NCBI RefSeq assembly: GCF_013415905.1
Contig: NZ_CP058909.1
Span: 3,596,001-3,660,000 of the forward strand
Reading direction: 5' to 3'
DNA: 64,000 nt
Source: Halosimplex pelagicum
GTDB taxonomy: Archaea > Halobacteriota > Halobacteria > Halobacteriales > Haloarculaceae
Position 1 is the first letter of the stretch, and each line of letters starts with the position of its first letter. Below are positions 42,876 through 51,603 of this stretch, in pieces. The notes under the pieces are model-generated. The model did no database searches, was not told the DNA's origin, and was given only the letters and a program-made list of their open reading frames with translations. The position numbers and the translations under genes were made by a program.

Positions 42876-43379
42876 ATGACAGCAGACGTGCGCTATCGCC
42901 CGGCGAACGTCGGCGACGTGGCCGGCATCCAGCGGGTCGCCGACGACGCGTGGCACGCCGCCTACGACGACATCCTCGGCGAGGAGACGGTCGAGACGAT
43001 GCTCGACGAGTGGTACGAGGACGAGGCCATCGAGGCCGGCGTCGAACACGAGGCCCAGGACTTCTTCGTCGCCGCCGTCGACGGCGAGGTCGTCGGCTAC
43101 GCCCACGCCGGTCCGCACCCGCCGCGGCGGGTCCACCAGGTGTACCGGCTCTACGTCGACCCCGACCACTGGCGCGAGGGGGTCGCCCGGAACCTCCTCG
43201 CGGAGGTCGAGCAGGCGCTGTACGACCGCGACGTGACCGCCTACGAGGCGGAGGTGCTGGCCGACAACGACCGCGGCATCGCCTTCTACGAGGCCATCGG
43301 CTTCGAGCGCGTCGACGAACAGGAGACCGACTTCGAGGGCACGGTCGCGACCGAGTACGTCTTCCAGAAGCGGCTGTAG
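42876..43379 (+). CDS. GNAT-family N-acetyltransferase
   Basis: 167 residues. The acetyl-CoA motif A is HQVYRLYVDPDHWREGVARNLLAEVEQAL (the canonical Q/R-x2-G-x-G/A reads REGVAR). Motif B is EVLADNDRGIAFYEAIGFERVDEQ. The N-terminus has the helix DVAGIQRVADDAWHAAYDDIL. Substrate is unknown (amino-terminal or small-molecule amine). It lies 81 bases after hisD on the same strand and may be co-transcribed. Confidence 0.88.
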   Translation: MTADVRYRPANVGDVAGIQRVADDAWHAAYDDILGEETVETMLDEWYEDEAIEAGVEHEAQDFFVAAVDGEVVGYAHAGPHPPRRVHQVYRLYVDPDHWREGVARNLLAEVEQALYDRDVTAYEAEVLADNDRGIAFYEAIGFERVDEQETDFEGTVATEYVFQKRL

Positions 43380-43462
43380 CCCGCCGGACCGTTCGGCGGT
43401 CGGGCCGACCCGGCGCCCGCGGTTCGCTCGCCGTCAGGGTTAACACGTTCGGGACGGAACCT

Positions 43463-43840
43463 ATGCCCATGAGTTCCACGACGGAGGCCGACCCCGACCC
43501 GGGCGAGGAGGGCATCGAGGTCACGGAGGCGGCCGCCGAGGAGGCCGTCTCGCTGCTGGAGGACGAGGACATGGACACCGACGTGTCCGGGCTGCGACTG
43601 TTCGTCCAACAGGGCGGCTGCGCGGGGCTGTCCTACGGGATGCGCTTCGAGTTCGAGCCCGACGACGACGACACCGTCCACGAACACCACGGGCTGCGCG
43701 TGTTCGTCGACCCGGCGAGCATCGACTACGTCGAGGGGTCGGTGCTGGACTTCGAGGGCGGACTACAGGGCGAGGGGTTCCACGTCCAGAACCCCAACGT
43801 CGTCAGCGAGTGCGGCTGCGGCGAGAGCTTCCGGACCTAG
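43463..43840 (+). CDS. A-type iron-sulfur carrier (HesB/IscA family)
   Basis: 125 residues: an acidic N-terminal extension, then the HesB domain (about 19-125). The three invariant cysteines are in [11 protein letters not shown] (about 52) and SECGCGESF (about 117-119). [20 protein letters not shown] is also typical. It accepts and delivers Fe-S clusters to target enzymes in the cytoplasm. The TAG stop sits in the four-base palindrome CTAG, which is also the stop of the opposing dodecin gene. A second ATG lies two codons downstream. Confidence 0.93.
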   Translation: MPMSSTTEADPDPGEEGIEVTEAAAEEAVSLLEDEDMDTDVSGLRLFVQQGGCAGLSYGMRFEFEPDDDDTVHEHHGLRVFVDPASIDYVEGSVLDFEGGLQGEGFHVQNPNVVSECGCGESFRT

Positions 43841-44037
43841 TCCTCCAGCTCGAACGCCACCTCGACCTCGGCCTGGTACTCCCGGTCCTCGACGCTGGCG
43901 ACTTCGACGCCCATCTCCTCGACTTCGATCCATTTCACGTTCTGGAGCGTCGCTTCGGCGCGGTCGACGGCGTCGTCGACCGCCTCGTCGAAGCTCTCGG
44001 TGCTGGTTCCGATCAGCGTTATCTTCTTGAAAACCAT
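43837..44037 (-). CDS. dodecin (flavin-storage protein)
   Basis: 66 residues, exact family length. [39 protein letters not shown] carries the short-helix core. The Trp ([11 protein letters not shown]) sandwiches flavin in the known Halobacterium dodecin, and [12 protein letters not shown] closes the sheet. The protein forms a hollow dodecamer that binds riboflavin or lumichrome. A TATA-like CTTTTGTACC about 28 bases upstream indicates a leaderless message. Its stop codon overlaps the convergent HesB stop by two bases. Confidence 0.95.
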   Translation of the reverse strand: MVFKKITLIGTSTESFDEAVDDAVDRAEATLQNVKWIEVEEMGVEVASVEDREYQAEVEVAFELED

Positions 44038-44060
44038 CGCAGTGTGCGATACGGTCGCCC

Positions 44061-44070
44061 GGTACAAAAG
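44061..44070 (-). promoter_or_regulatory. TATA box of the dodecin gene
   Basis: CTTTTGTACC on the minus strand is centred about 28 bases before the ATG at 44037. This is a strong box for such a GC-rich region, in line with an abundant protein. Confidence 0.55.
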
Positions 44071-44138
44071 GTTCGGCCGGGTGACAGAGCCGCGCGAGTC
44101 GCGCGGACGGTCGCGGAGGCGGTCGATCCCGTTCGAGG

Positions 44139-44792
44139 TCAGGCCGCCCTGCGGTCGAGTCGGTCCTGGATGTACTCGGAGATCCCGTTGAGGTGGGCGG
44201 TCCCCCAGGTCGCGACGACGACGGCGCCGAGCGTGTTGTAGACGAGGTCCCACAGCGAGTCCTCCAGCCCGTACTGGGTGAGGACGGATTCGGTCCCAAG
44301 CAGGGCGGCGGCCTGGCCGATACCGAACTCGAGGATCTCCCAGAAGACGCCGTACGCGAGGGTGAACAGGAGGATGAAGACGAAGATGAACCGGGGCGGG
44401 AGGCTGACGTTGTCGGAGTGCTCGTCGAGCGCGCGGACGGTCGCGTAGCCGACGCCCGCGATGACGGACGACGACAGCGCGTGGGTCATGTGGTCCCACC
44501 AGGGGATCGAGACGTAGAAGCTCTCCCCGCCGGTGCCGATCGTCCCGAAGGCGTGGAGGAAGACGGCGCTGGTGATCCACAGCGTCAGCCCGGCGTCGAG
44601 CGGGACGCCGTAGTCCCGTTCGAGGACCGGGACGAGCTGGGCGATGAGCAGCGCCACGCCGGCGTTGGCGATGATCTTGACGTTCACCTTCCAGACGCCG
44701 TAGAGGAAGACGCCGAGCATGATCAGCTCCATCAGCCAGGTGAGCTGGCGCTGGCGGCGCGTCGAGATGCCGAGGCGGTCGCGGATCCTCAT
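44139..44792 (-). CDS. YjdF/DUF2238-like membrane protein
   Basis: 217 residues with about six helices. The motif region [25 protein letters not shown] (about 92-116), with WWDHMTH, and a later FWEILEFG plus [13 protein letters not shown] match the DUF2238/YjdF family of inner-membrane proteins. His and Asp residues buried in the helices suggest ion or metal binding, but no function is established. Its ATG overlaps the upstream membrane-protein stop by four bases (ATGA), so the two are coupled. Confidence 0.8.
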   Translation of the reverse strand: MRIRDRLGISTRRQRQLTWLMELIMLGVFLYGVWKVNVKIIANAGVALLIAQLVPVLERDYGVPLDAGLTLWITSAVFLHAFGTIGTGGESFYVSIPWWDHMTHALSSSVIAGVGYATVRALDEHSDNVSLPPRFIFVFILLFTLAYGVFWEILEFGIGQAAALLGTESVLTQYGLEDSLWDLVYNTLGAVVVATWGTAHLNGISEYIQDRLDRRAA

Positions 44793-45427
44793 ACTGCGCC
44801 CCCCTCAATCCGGTCGACGACAGTCGCCCGCCGCCGGACGTACACCTGGAAGACGAGGCCGGCGACGAGGCCGGCGATGCCCGACGCGACGAACTCGACC
44901 ATGAGTTCGTGTTCGATCTGGTCGAAGTCGGCGTCGCTGAGCACGCCGTCGGGACCGGGGTCGAGCAGCAGCGTCGTCCCGAGGTGAACGTCCGACCCCC
45001 AGCGAGCCAGCGCCCACAGGCCCGCCGCGGCCAGCGTCGTGACGACGACGAACAGGACAGCGAAGCCGATACTCATCTCGACGGGCGTGAACAGGTGGAG
45101 GTTCACGGCCACCAGCAGCGCGAACGCGGCGATCGACAGGTAGACCGCCACGGTGCTGGTCACCTGAACGGTCGCGACCGCGCGGCCTACGACCGGGAGG
45201 CCGGCCAGGAGGACGACCTCCGCGGGCGCCATCGCCCGCGGGTTAGCCCGCACCAGCGCGGGCAGCGCCACGACGAGGCCGACGATCGCGGCGAACGCCG
45301 CCCACAGGAAATCACCGCCCAACGCGCTCTCGACGGTCACTAACCCGAACACGCCGACCAGCGCCCACCCGACGCCCGCGTTGACGCGGGTGTCGGTCAG
45401 CAGTTCGCCGAGGTCCCTCTGTGCCAT
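44789..45427 (-). CDS. multi-helix membrane protein of unknown function
   Basis: 212 residues. Helices lie at about 18-35, 40-58, 68-85, 92-120 and 125-147, with an amphipathic region [36 protein letters not shown], then a last helix. The acidic SDADFDQIE loop stands out. It overlaps the DUF2238 gene by four bases and is probably its partner. The start is [10 protein letters not shown] (45427); an in-frame ATG at 45454 adds nine residues. No family recognised. Confidence 0.72.
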   Translation of the reverse strand: MAQRDLGELLTDTRVNAGVGWALVGVFGLVTVESALGGDFLWAAFAAIVGLVVALPALVRANPRAMAPAEVVLLAGLPVVGRAVATVQVTSTVAVYLSIAAFALLVAVNLHLFTPVEMSIGFAVLFVVVTTLAAAGLWALARWGSDVHLGTTLLLDPGPDGVLSDADFDQIEHELMVEFVASGIAGLVAGLVFQVYVRRRATVVDRIEGGAV

Positions 45428-45514
45428 CTCTATTGCCTGATGCGACTCCACCATTGAAACGCTGACGGCTCTCTCGGGTCAGAAATGACGGGATAACGAC
45501 GTTTCGGTGGCCCG

Positions 45515-45823
45515 TCAGGCCGCGTTGCGGTGGCAGGCGACCTCGTACTCCCCGTCCTCGTCGACGCCCATGATCGCCCACTCGTAGTCCGGGTCGGCGG
45601 CTTCGAGACGCCGCTCAAGCTCCGATACGTCCTCGGACCAGGCGACGAAACACCGGTACTCGCCCGAGTCGGGCGTCTCGTCGAACTCCTCGGCCGGTGT
45701 GACGTGGACGCTCCGCCACTTCCGCTCGGCGAGGTACTCGCCGCCGCTGTCGGTCACCGTGTATCCGAGGTCTGCGAAGATCGACCGGGCCTTCTCGTCG
45801 AGGTGCTTGGTAACAGCCCTCAT
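45515..45823 (-). CDS. DUF7116-like haloarchaeal protein
   Basis: 102 residues: MRAVTKHLDEKARSIFADLGYTV, SGGEYLAERKWRSVHVTP, YRCFVAWSEDVSELERRLEAADPDYEWAIMGVDEDGEYEV. The order fits the conserved haloarchaeal family DUF7116 as I remember it; no function is known. A very clear TATA box, CATTTATACC, ends about 25 bases before the ATG. It is soluble and acidic. Confidence 0.65.
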   Translation of the reverse strand: MRAVTKHLDEKARSIFADLGYTVTDSGGEYLAERKWRSVHVTPAEEFDETPDSGEYRCFVAWSEDVSELERRLEAADPDYEWAIMGVDEDGEYEVACHRNAA

Positions 45824-45847
45824 TCGTGTCACGATACCGCGGGACCC

Positions 45848-45857
45848 GGTATAAATG
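45848..45857 (-). promoter_or_regulatory. TATA box of the DUF7116-like gene
   Basis: CATTTATACC on the minus strand, close to the archaeal TTTATA consensus, is centred about 29 bases before the ATG at 45823. Confidence 0.65.
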
Positions 45858-45982
45858 TTCCTACGGTTCACGGGATCCGAGGGGGTGGACACGTCCCTAT
45901 CGGCCGGTAGCGGCGTATTACGGGGGGTCGGCGATCCGCCGGACGCGAGACGCACGCGTCCGCGGGAGTCCGCCGGTCGGCG

Positions 45983-46222
45983 TCACTCGTGGGCCGCGTC
46001 CCACTCGTCGGGTTTCTTGAGGTTGCCGCAGTCGTTGCACTTGATCCGTCCCATCGAGTCCATCGCGGTGCGGAAGGAGTCGCAGTTGCCGCAGAAGTAG
46101 CCCCAGCGGCGCTCCCGGTCGGGCGTCCGGTAGACGACGAAGAAGGGGCCCTCCGCCCCGCGCTCGGCGTCCTCGGTGTCGACGTACAGCGTCTCCGCGT
46201 CGGGACCGGTCTTCGTCTCCAT
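45983..46222 (-). CDS. DUF5816-like zinc-finger protein
   Basis: 79 residues. An N-terminal strand region (ETLYVDTEDAERGAEGPFFVVYRTPDRERRWGYFC) leads to a zinc knuckle CGNC (about 46-49) and a second CNDC (about 63-66), ending NLKKPDEWDAAHE. It matches the small haloarchaeal family DUF5816. Function unknown. It is a single gene, with a promoter-like GGACTTTGGG about 26 bases upstream. Confidence 0.7.
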   Translation of the reverse strand: METKTGPDAETLYVDTEDAERGAEGPFFVVYRTPDRERRWGYFCGNCDSFRTAMDSMGRIKCNDCGNLKKPDEWDAAHE

Positions 46223-46381
46223 GTGCGGAGAGAGGGCCACGCGGCCCAAAGTCCTTCCGTCCGTGGCAGGAGCGACCGAGCGGCGGGCGGACCCGCCGTC
46301 GCTCGCGCCGTGCTGGCCGGCGCGTGATCGGCCGACCCGCCACCGAAGACGATATGCCCCGCGGAGACCACGATCCGACGG

Positions 46382-47737
46382 ATGTCGCCCCGCCTCCTCC
46401 ACTACTCCGACGTCGAGAACGCCTACGACACGCCCGAGCGGGTCGCCCGCGTCGCCGGCCTGCTCGCCGACCGGCGCGGCCCCGACGCGCTCGTGGCGGG
46501 CTCGGGCGACGACACGGGCCCCGGCGTCCTCTCGCTGGTCACCGACGGACGCCAGTCGCTGGAGTTCTTCGAGGCGGTCGATCCCCACGTCGAGACGGTC
46601 GGCAACCACGATTTCGACCACGGCTTCGACGCACTCCGGAGTATCGTCGCGGACTCCCCCCAGCAGTGGACGCTCGCGAACGTCGCCCTCGACGGCGAGC
46701 GTTTCGGCGCCGAGGTGGGCATCAAGTCAGGCGTCCTCGTCGATCTGGCCGACGCGACGGTCGGTGTCGTCGGCGTGCTCGACCCCGCCACGACGGAGAT
46801 GACGCCCGGCACCGACGCGCTGGACTTCGAAGACCCGGTCGACGCGGTGGCCCGAACGGAGCCTCGACTCCGCGAGGCGGGCGCCGACCGCGTCGTCGCG
46901 CTCGCGCACACGAACGACGACGACGCCCGCGCGATCGCCGCCGATACCGGGGTCGACGCCGTGCTCGCCGGCCACTCGCACCACCAGCACGCGACCGCTA
47001 TCGACGGCACACCGTTCACCCGCCCGGGCGCGACCGGGGGATACGTCTACGAGGTCGACCTCGACACCGGCGACGTGACCTGCCACGACACCGCGACGGC
47101 CGAGCCCGACCCCGCCGTCGCGGCCGCGCTCCGCGAGCGGGTCGCGGCGAACGACCTCGACGAGGTGGTCGCCCACGTCGAGGAGCCGCTCTCGCGGGAC
47201 CGCGAGCGCCGGCTCGGCGGCGAGTGGCGGCTGGGCAACTTCGTCGCCGACGCCTACCGCTGGAAGACCGGCGCCGACGTGGCGCTCCAGAACGGCGGCG
47301 GGATCCGGGAGGGACCGCCCCTCTCGGGCGACGTGACCGTCGCCGACCTGATCAGCGTCAGCCCGTTCGAGGAGCCGGTCGTCGTCGCCTCGGTCACCGG
47401 GCGGGAGCTCCGGTCGGTCGTCGCCGAGGCCGACGGCCGCGCCGTCGACGGGCTGAACGACTACTGGTACGGCCACGTCAGCGGCATGCGCGTCGCCGCC
47501 GAGAACGGCGGCTACGAACCGTACGTCGGCGGCGACCCCGTCGAGCCCGACGAGCGCTACACCGTCGCGGTCCCGAACTACGTTCTGATCACCGACCTGG
47601 AGTTCCCGACGCTGACGGAGGCGCACGCGGTCGAGCGCTACGACCTCCAGTACGAGGTCGTCGTCGAGTACGCCCGCGAGTCCGGGGTCGACCCGCGGCT
47701 GGAGGGGCGGATCCCCGACGCGGTCGCCGCGGAGTGA
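46382..47737 (+). CDS. 5'-nucleotidase/2',3'-cyclic phosphodiesterase family metallophosphatase
   Basis: 451 residues. Calcineurin-like metallophosphatase domain (about 3-205): LLHYSDVEN (metal Asp), GSGDDTGPG, VGNHDFDHG with the Asn-His-Asp core, ALAHTN and AGHSHHQHA with the late His pair. The C-terminal 5'-nucleotidase domain (about 240-451) has NFVADAYRWKTGADVALQNGGGIR and VSPFEEPVVVASVTGRELR. There is no signal peptide, so unlike UshA it is probably cytoplasmic. The DxE in place of DxH in the first motif (SDVEN) is worth noting: the usual second ligand His is Glu here. Confidence 0.88.
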   Translation: MSPRLLHYSDVENAYDTPERVARVAGLLADRRGPDALVAGSGDDTGPGVLSLVTDGRQSLEFFEAVDPHVETVGNHDFDHGFDALRSIVADSPQQWTLANVALDGERFGAEVGIKSGVLVDLADATVGVVGVLDPATTEMTPGTDALDFEDPVDAVARTEPRLREAGADRVVALAHTNDDDARAIAADTGVDAVLAGHSHHQHATAIDGTPFTRPGATGGYVYEVDLDTGDVTCHDTATAEPDPAVAAALRERVAANDLDEVVAHVEEPLSRDRERRLGGEWRLGNFVADAYRWKTGADVALQNGGGIREGPPLSGDVTVADLISVSPFEEPVVVASVTGRELRSVVAEADGRAVDGLNDYWYGHVSGMRVAAENGGYEPYVGGDPVEPDERYTVAVPNYVLITDLEFPTLTEAHAVERYDLQYEVVVEYARESGVDPRLEGRIPDAVAAE

Positions 47738-47839
47738 GCGGCGGCCCGCGACCGACCGGCCCACACCGACACCACGGGACCGCCGGCTCGGCGAGCCCAA
47801 TGGAAAGCTTCAGGCGGTGGGGCCGAGAACCTTCCTGCG

Positions 47840-48241
47840 ATGACGCAGGTCGTCGTCCCGGTCCGCTACCCGCTCTCGGAACACTCCAGGGCGACGCTCG
47901 CCCGGGCCATCGAGATCGTCGAGGAGCGCGGCGGCCAGCTCACCGTGCTCCACGTCAACCAGTACCAGGACAACCACCAGCCCACCCGGCGCGACCTGAA
48001 AGACGCCGTCGAGCGCGAGTTCGGCCGGGTGCCCGACACCCGCTACGTCGTCCGCCAGGGGCTGCTCGTCGAGGAGACGCTGCTCGACGAGATCGTCGCC
48101 GAGAACGCCGACATCGTCGTCATCGGCAAGAAACAGGCCGGCCGCTGGCGCCGGATGATCCGCCGACTGGTCGACGACCCCGACATCGAGACGTTCCTGC
48201 GCGAGGAACTGGACTGCGACGTGGTCACCGCCGAGCGCTGA
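47840..48241 (+). CDS. universal stress protein (UspA) family
   Basis: 133 residues. Begins VVVPVRYPLSEHSRATLARAIEIVEERGGQLTVLHV, the Usp first strand and helix. The usual ATP-site GSxGxG is replaced by VVIGKKQAGRWRRMIRRL, so this copy may bind nucleotide differently or not at all. The C-terminal strand CDVVTAE is typical. It is a monocistronic, cytoplasmic protein and is convergent with the MscS-type channel. Confidence 0.87.
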   Translation: MTQVVVPVRYPLSEHSRATLARAIEIVEERGGQLTVLHVNQYQDNHQPTRRDLKDAVEREFGRVPDTRYVVRQGLLVEETLLDEIVAENADIVVIGKKQAGRWRRMIRRLVDDPDIETFLREELDCDVVTAER

Positions 48242-48268
48242 CGGACGGACGCGCAACCTTTCTCACGG

Positions 48269-49378
48269 TCACCCGTCTCCGGCTCCGTCACCGTCACCGT
48301 CGGTAGTCGACTCGTCCGGTCGGTCGGTCGGGTCCCCCGGCGGTCGCTGGCCGGTCGGCCGGTCGGCGACGCCGACCTGCATCTCGCCGCTCGTCTCGTC
48401 GAAGACGTGGTGCTGGTGGGGGTAGGCGATCTCCACGCCCTCGTCGGTGATCGCCTCGTCGAAGCTAGTCTGGATACGCGAGCGGATCCGCAACAGCCAG
48501 TAGGGTTCCTCGACCCAGTAGCGCAGCCGGAGGTTGATCCCGTGGTCGCCGAACTCGTCGATGTAGCAGGTCGGCCCGGCCGGGTAGCGGGCGGCGCCGA
48601 CGCGGATCTGCGGGCCGCCGCTCACGACGCCGTCGACGTTCCGGGCCGCGTCCTCGACCAGTTGCCGCGCGCGCGCCACGTCGCTCTCGTAGGTGACCAG
48701 CACGTCGAGCGACTGCCGGGTCCGGGTGTCCTCGGCGGAGTAGTTGATCACGTCGCGCTCGCGCATCGTCCCGTTCGGGATGACGATGAAGGTGTTGTCG
48801 AGCGTGAAAACCTTGGTGTACCGGAGCGTGATGTCCTCGACGAACCCCCGCTGGTTGCGGTCGGCGAGTTCGATCATGTCGCCGATCTCGTAGGGCTGGT
48901 CGGCCAGCAGGAAGACGCCGCCGATGACGCTCCCGACGATCGGCGCGAGGATGACACCGATCACCGCCGAGAAGACGGCGACCGACAGCGTCAGGTCGGA
49001 CAGTTCGTAGCCGTAGATGCCCATGATCGTCAGTACCGCGAACAGGAAGACGATCCCCCGGATCCCGCGGAGGGCCGTCCGGGTGAGGCTCGGCCGGCGG
49101 AACCGACGGGCGATCCGCCGACCGAGCAGCCTGACGAGCAACTGCGAGAGGAGGTACGCGAGCGCGACGACGACCAGCGACTGGACGAGCTGGATCACCG
49201 GCGTCGGCGTGATGTCGAGGATCTGCACTATCCAGTCGGGGAGCCACGAGAGAGCCGTCTCGGTGCCGGGGACGCTCGCGTTCCCGGCGGTCGCCGTGCC
49301 GCCGGGCGTCGCGGTCCCGTCCGAGGGCGTCGCCGTCTGGCCGACGGCGACCGACAGCGCCCGCGCCCACTGGAGCAT
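48269..49378 (-). CDS. MscS-family mechanosensitive ion channel
   Basis: 369 residues. A Thr/Gly/Ala-rich N-terminus is followed by helices at about 52-75, 100-120 and 128-155. The pore helix runs VAVFSAVIGVILAPIVGSVIGGVFLLADQPYEIGDMIEL. The MscS beta-domain follows, with GFVEDITLRYTKVFTLDNTFIVIPNG (about 178-203). The C-terminal alpha/beta domain ends FDEAITDEGVEIAYPHQ, then a disordered acidic tail. It releases solutes on hypo-osmotic shock. Confidence 0.93.
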   Translation of the reverse strand: MLQWARALSVAVGQTATPSDGTATPGGTATAGNASVPGTETALSWLPDWIVQILDITPTPVIQLVQSLVVVALAYLLSQLLVRLLGRRIARRFRRPSLTRTALRGIRGIVFLFAVLTIMGIYGYELSDLTLSVAVFSAVIGVILAPIVGSVIGGVFLLADQPYEIGDMIELADRNQRGFVEDITLRYTKVFTLDNTFIVIPNGTMRERDVINYSAEDTRTRQSLDVLVTYESDVARARQLVEDAARNVDGVVSGGPQIRVGAARYPAGPTCYIDEFGDHGINLRLRYWVEEPYWLLRIRSRIQTSFDEAITDEGVEIAYPHQHHVFDETSGEMQVGVADRPTGQRPPGDPTDRPDESTTDGDGDGAGDG

Positions 49379-49487
49379 GGCATGGTGTCCACCGTAGCCG
49401 GCAAAAAGGGTTGTGTCACAGGCAGCCCGGGCGTCGACGCGGCCGAGGACGGAAAACCGACTTGTGACTCGTGGCCGTAGCGCCCGT

Positions 49488-50240
49488 ATGGAGCCACAGT
49501 CGACGGCGAACCCGACGTTCGAGATCCACGACACGGGCGACACCGGGGGCGAGGCGCTGATAGCCGGGTTCTCGGAGTTCGGTCTCGCCGGTCTGACCGC
49601 GGTGGACTATCTGGTCCAGCAACTGGGCCTCGAACCCGTGGGGCACGTGACCGCGCCGGACCTGCCGACGATCACGCCCTTCGACGAGGGGGCGCCGCGC
49701 CACCCGGTCCGGCTGTTCTCCGCGGACTCCGTCCCGGTCGTCGTACTCGTGAGCGAACTGTTCGTCCCGGCGACGGGGGCCCGGTCGTTCAGCGACGCGC
49801 TCCTCTCGTGGACCGCCGACGCGGACATCTCCGAGACGGTCGTCCTCTCGGGCGTCCAGATGCCCCACGCGGAGGAGGACCACCGCACGTTCTACGTCGC
49901 GACCGACGATTACCGGCGGGCACGGCTCGAAGACGCCGACGTGCCGCCGATGGCGACCGGGTTCACCGACGGCGTCAAGGCGAGCGTGCTCGCCCGCGGG
50001 ATCGATTCGCCGCTGCGAGCGTGCGTCTACGCCACTCCTGCCCACGCGCAACCGCAGGCGCCCGACGCCGAGGCGGCCCTGCGGCTCGTCGAGACGGTCG
50101 ACGACGTGTACGACCTCGGCGTCGACACCGGGCCCATGGAGTCGTTCGCCTCCGACATCCAGCGCCACTACCAGGACCTGGCGGAGCGCATCGAGCAGGC
50201 TCGCGAGGAGCAACAGCCGGAGGACCGCATGTACATGTAG
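49488..50240 (+). CDS. PAC2-family (proteasome-assembly-chaperone-like) protein
   Basis: 250 residues. EALIAGFSEFGLAGLTAVDYLVQQLGLEPVGHV and VVVLVSELFVPATGARSFSDALLSW match the archaeal PAC2 (PbaA/PbaB) fold. VVLSGVQMPHAEEDHRTFYVATDD and a C-terminal helix (DIQRHYQDLAERIEQAREEQQ) follow. It ends EDRMYM; a C-terminal hydrophobic-Tyr-X tail is used by the archaeal homologue PbaB to dock on the proteasome, and this tail is compatible but not exact. It is divergent from the MscS gene. Confidence 0.85.
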   Translation: MEPQSTANPTFEIHDTGDTGGEALIAGFSEFGLAGLTAVDYLVQQLGLEPVGHVTAPDLPTITPFDEGAPRHPVRLFSADSVPVVVLVSELFVPATGARSFSDALLSWTADADISETVVLSGVQMPHAEEDHRTFYVATDDYRRARLEDADVPPMATGFTDGVKASVLARGIDSPLRACVYATPAHAQPQAPDAEAALRLVETVDDVYDLGVDTGPMESFASDIQRHYQDLAERIEQAREEQQPEDRMYM

Positions 50241-50270
50241 GCGGTCGCCTCCCGGGTCTCCGGGCCTCGA

Positions 50271-50507
50271 TTACTCGGTGTCACCGCCGGTGCCGGCCAT
50301 CGGCGACGCGCCGGCGACGATCGCGCCCGCGGCCAGGATGGCCGCCGAGAGCGCGACGAAGTCTCCGCCCGGCGAGTAGCCCGCCAGTCCCGCTCCGACG
50401 TCGACGATGAACACCGTGACGAAGAAGCTGAGGATGGCGAACACCAGCAGTACGAGCGACGCGACGATACTCCCGACGAGCGCTCCGAACGAATCCAGAA
50501 TTCCCAT
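50271..50507 (-). CDS. small two-helix membrane protein
   Basis: 78 residues from ATG 50507 (MGILDSFGALVGS). Helices are at about 10-36 (VGSIVASLVLLVFAILSFFVTVFIV) and 50-70 (DFVALSAAILAAGAIVAGASP). A GTG at 50522 would add five residues; a TATA-like CCATTAGTAG (about 50541-50550) places the transcript start near 50520, so either is possible. No family recognised. It lies between the PAC2 and eIF2B-like genes. Confidence 0.6.
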   Translation of the reverse strand: MGILDSFGALVGSIVASLVLLVFAILSFFVTVFIVDVGAGLAGYSPGGDFVALSAAILAAGAIVAGASPMAGTGGDTE

Positions 50508-50572
50508 CGAAGTTGTCTCCACGTGCCGTTCAGCTACCAGCTACTAATGGGTTGGGTCACACCGGCGGTGAC

Positions 50573-51424
50573 TCAGAACTCGTGGACCCGCTCGTCGGTG
50601 ATCGCGGCGTCGAGCAGGCGCGTGGGCGTCGCGTCGTAGGCGGGGTTCTCGACGGCGAACCCGTCGGCGGGCTCGCGGATGACTTCGCTGACCGAGCGGT
50701 GTTCGTTCTCGAAGGCGAACCCGCCGGTGACGACCTTCGCCTCGGCGCCGACGACGCGGACGGGCACCCCCACGTCGCTCGCGGTCGCGGCCAGCGGGTA
50801 GGTGCCGATACGGTTGTAGAGGGTGTCCTCGACGATGCAGTCCATCCCGACGACGACCTGGTCGATCTCCGGGAGGAAGTGGCCGGCAGCGCCATCGACG
50901 ATCAGGTGCGCGTCGACGCCGTCGAGCTCGGCCAGGGTGCGGACCATCTTCCGCCCGAGGTAGCGCGGTCGGGCCTCGGTGCAGTACACCTCGAGTTCGG
51001 CGCCCGCGTCGACAGTCCGCTCGATGGCTTCGAGGACGGTCGATGAGTAGTCGTGGGTCAGCAGCGTCGTCCCGTCTTCGAGGTACTCGACGGCCCGCTC
51101 GGCGGCCCGTTCCTTGGCGGACTCGACGCGGTCGACGACCGACTCGACGGCGTCGTGGGTGGTCTCCTTCGCCGATTCGACGGAGTCGGCGTCGGCGTCC
51201 TCGACGGTCGAGAGGATCTCCCGCTGGGTGGTCTGCAGGGAGGCGTGAGAGGGGTTGGCCCGGCGGAGCGCGTGGCTGTTGCGTTCGAGCGTCCGGACGT
51301 ACTCCTCGACGGTCGGATACTCCCGCTCGGTGAGCGCGAGCAGCGCCTCGGCCGCCTTCACCGCGACGACGGACGAACTGTGCGTCTGCATGTCCGCTAT
51401 CTCCTCGACCGTCTCGTCTATCAT
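50573..51424 (-). CDS. eIF2B-like / ribose-1,5-bisphosphate isomerase-like protein
   Basis: 283 residues: a helical N-terminal half (about 1-115) and a Rossmann-like C-terminal half. Seen are TLLTHDYSSTVLEAI, VYCTEARPRYLGRKMVRTL, VDQVVVGMDCIVEDTLYNRIGTYPLA-like elements (Asp and Asn of the catalytic region) and FENEHRSVSEV. In MtnA-type isomerases the THxxx segment carries a catalytic Cys (TxCNxG); here it reads THDYSS, the form found in eIF2B subunits. A sugar-phosphate isomerase role cannot be excluded, because archaeal R15P isomerases belong to this family. Confidence 0.83.
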   Translation of the reverse strand: MIDETVEEIADMQTHSSSVVAVKAAEALLALTEREYPTVEEYVRTLERNSHALRRANPSHASLQTTQREILSTVEDADADSVESAKETTHDAVESVVDRVESAKERAAERAVEYLEDGTTLLTHDYSSTVLEAIERTVDAGAELEVYCTEARPRYLGRKMVRTLAELDGVDAHLIVDGAAGHFLPEIDQVVVGMDCIVEDTLYNRIGTYPLAATASDVGVPVRVVGAEAKVVTGGFAFENEHRSVSEVIREPADGFAVENPAYDATPTRLLDAAITDERVHEF

Positions 51425-51603
51425 GCTAGAACCGTCGCCGCTCGCGCTCAAAGGCTTTCCCCCTGCCGATCGCGGCAGGCCGACCGCCCCCCTCGATCGC
51501 GCCCGGTCGGCCGCTTCCCGACCGCGACTCCGCCGCCCGGTTCTATCGATTCTGATACTCTCGCCGAAGGTGTTTTCCTCCCGGCTCGCGCTTTCGGGAG
51601 TAC

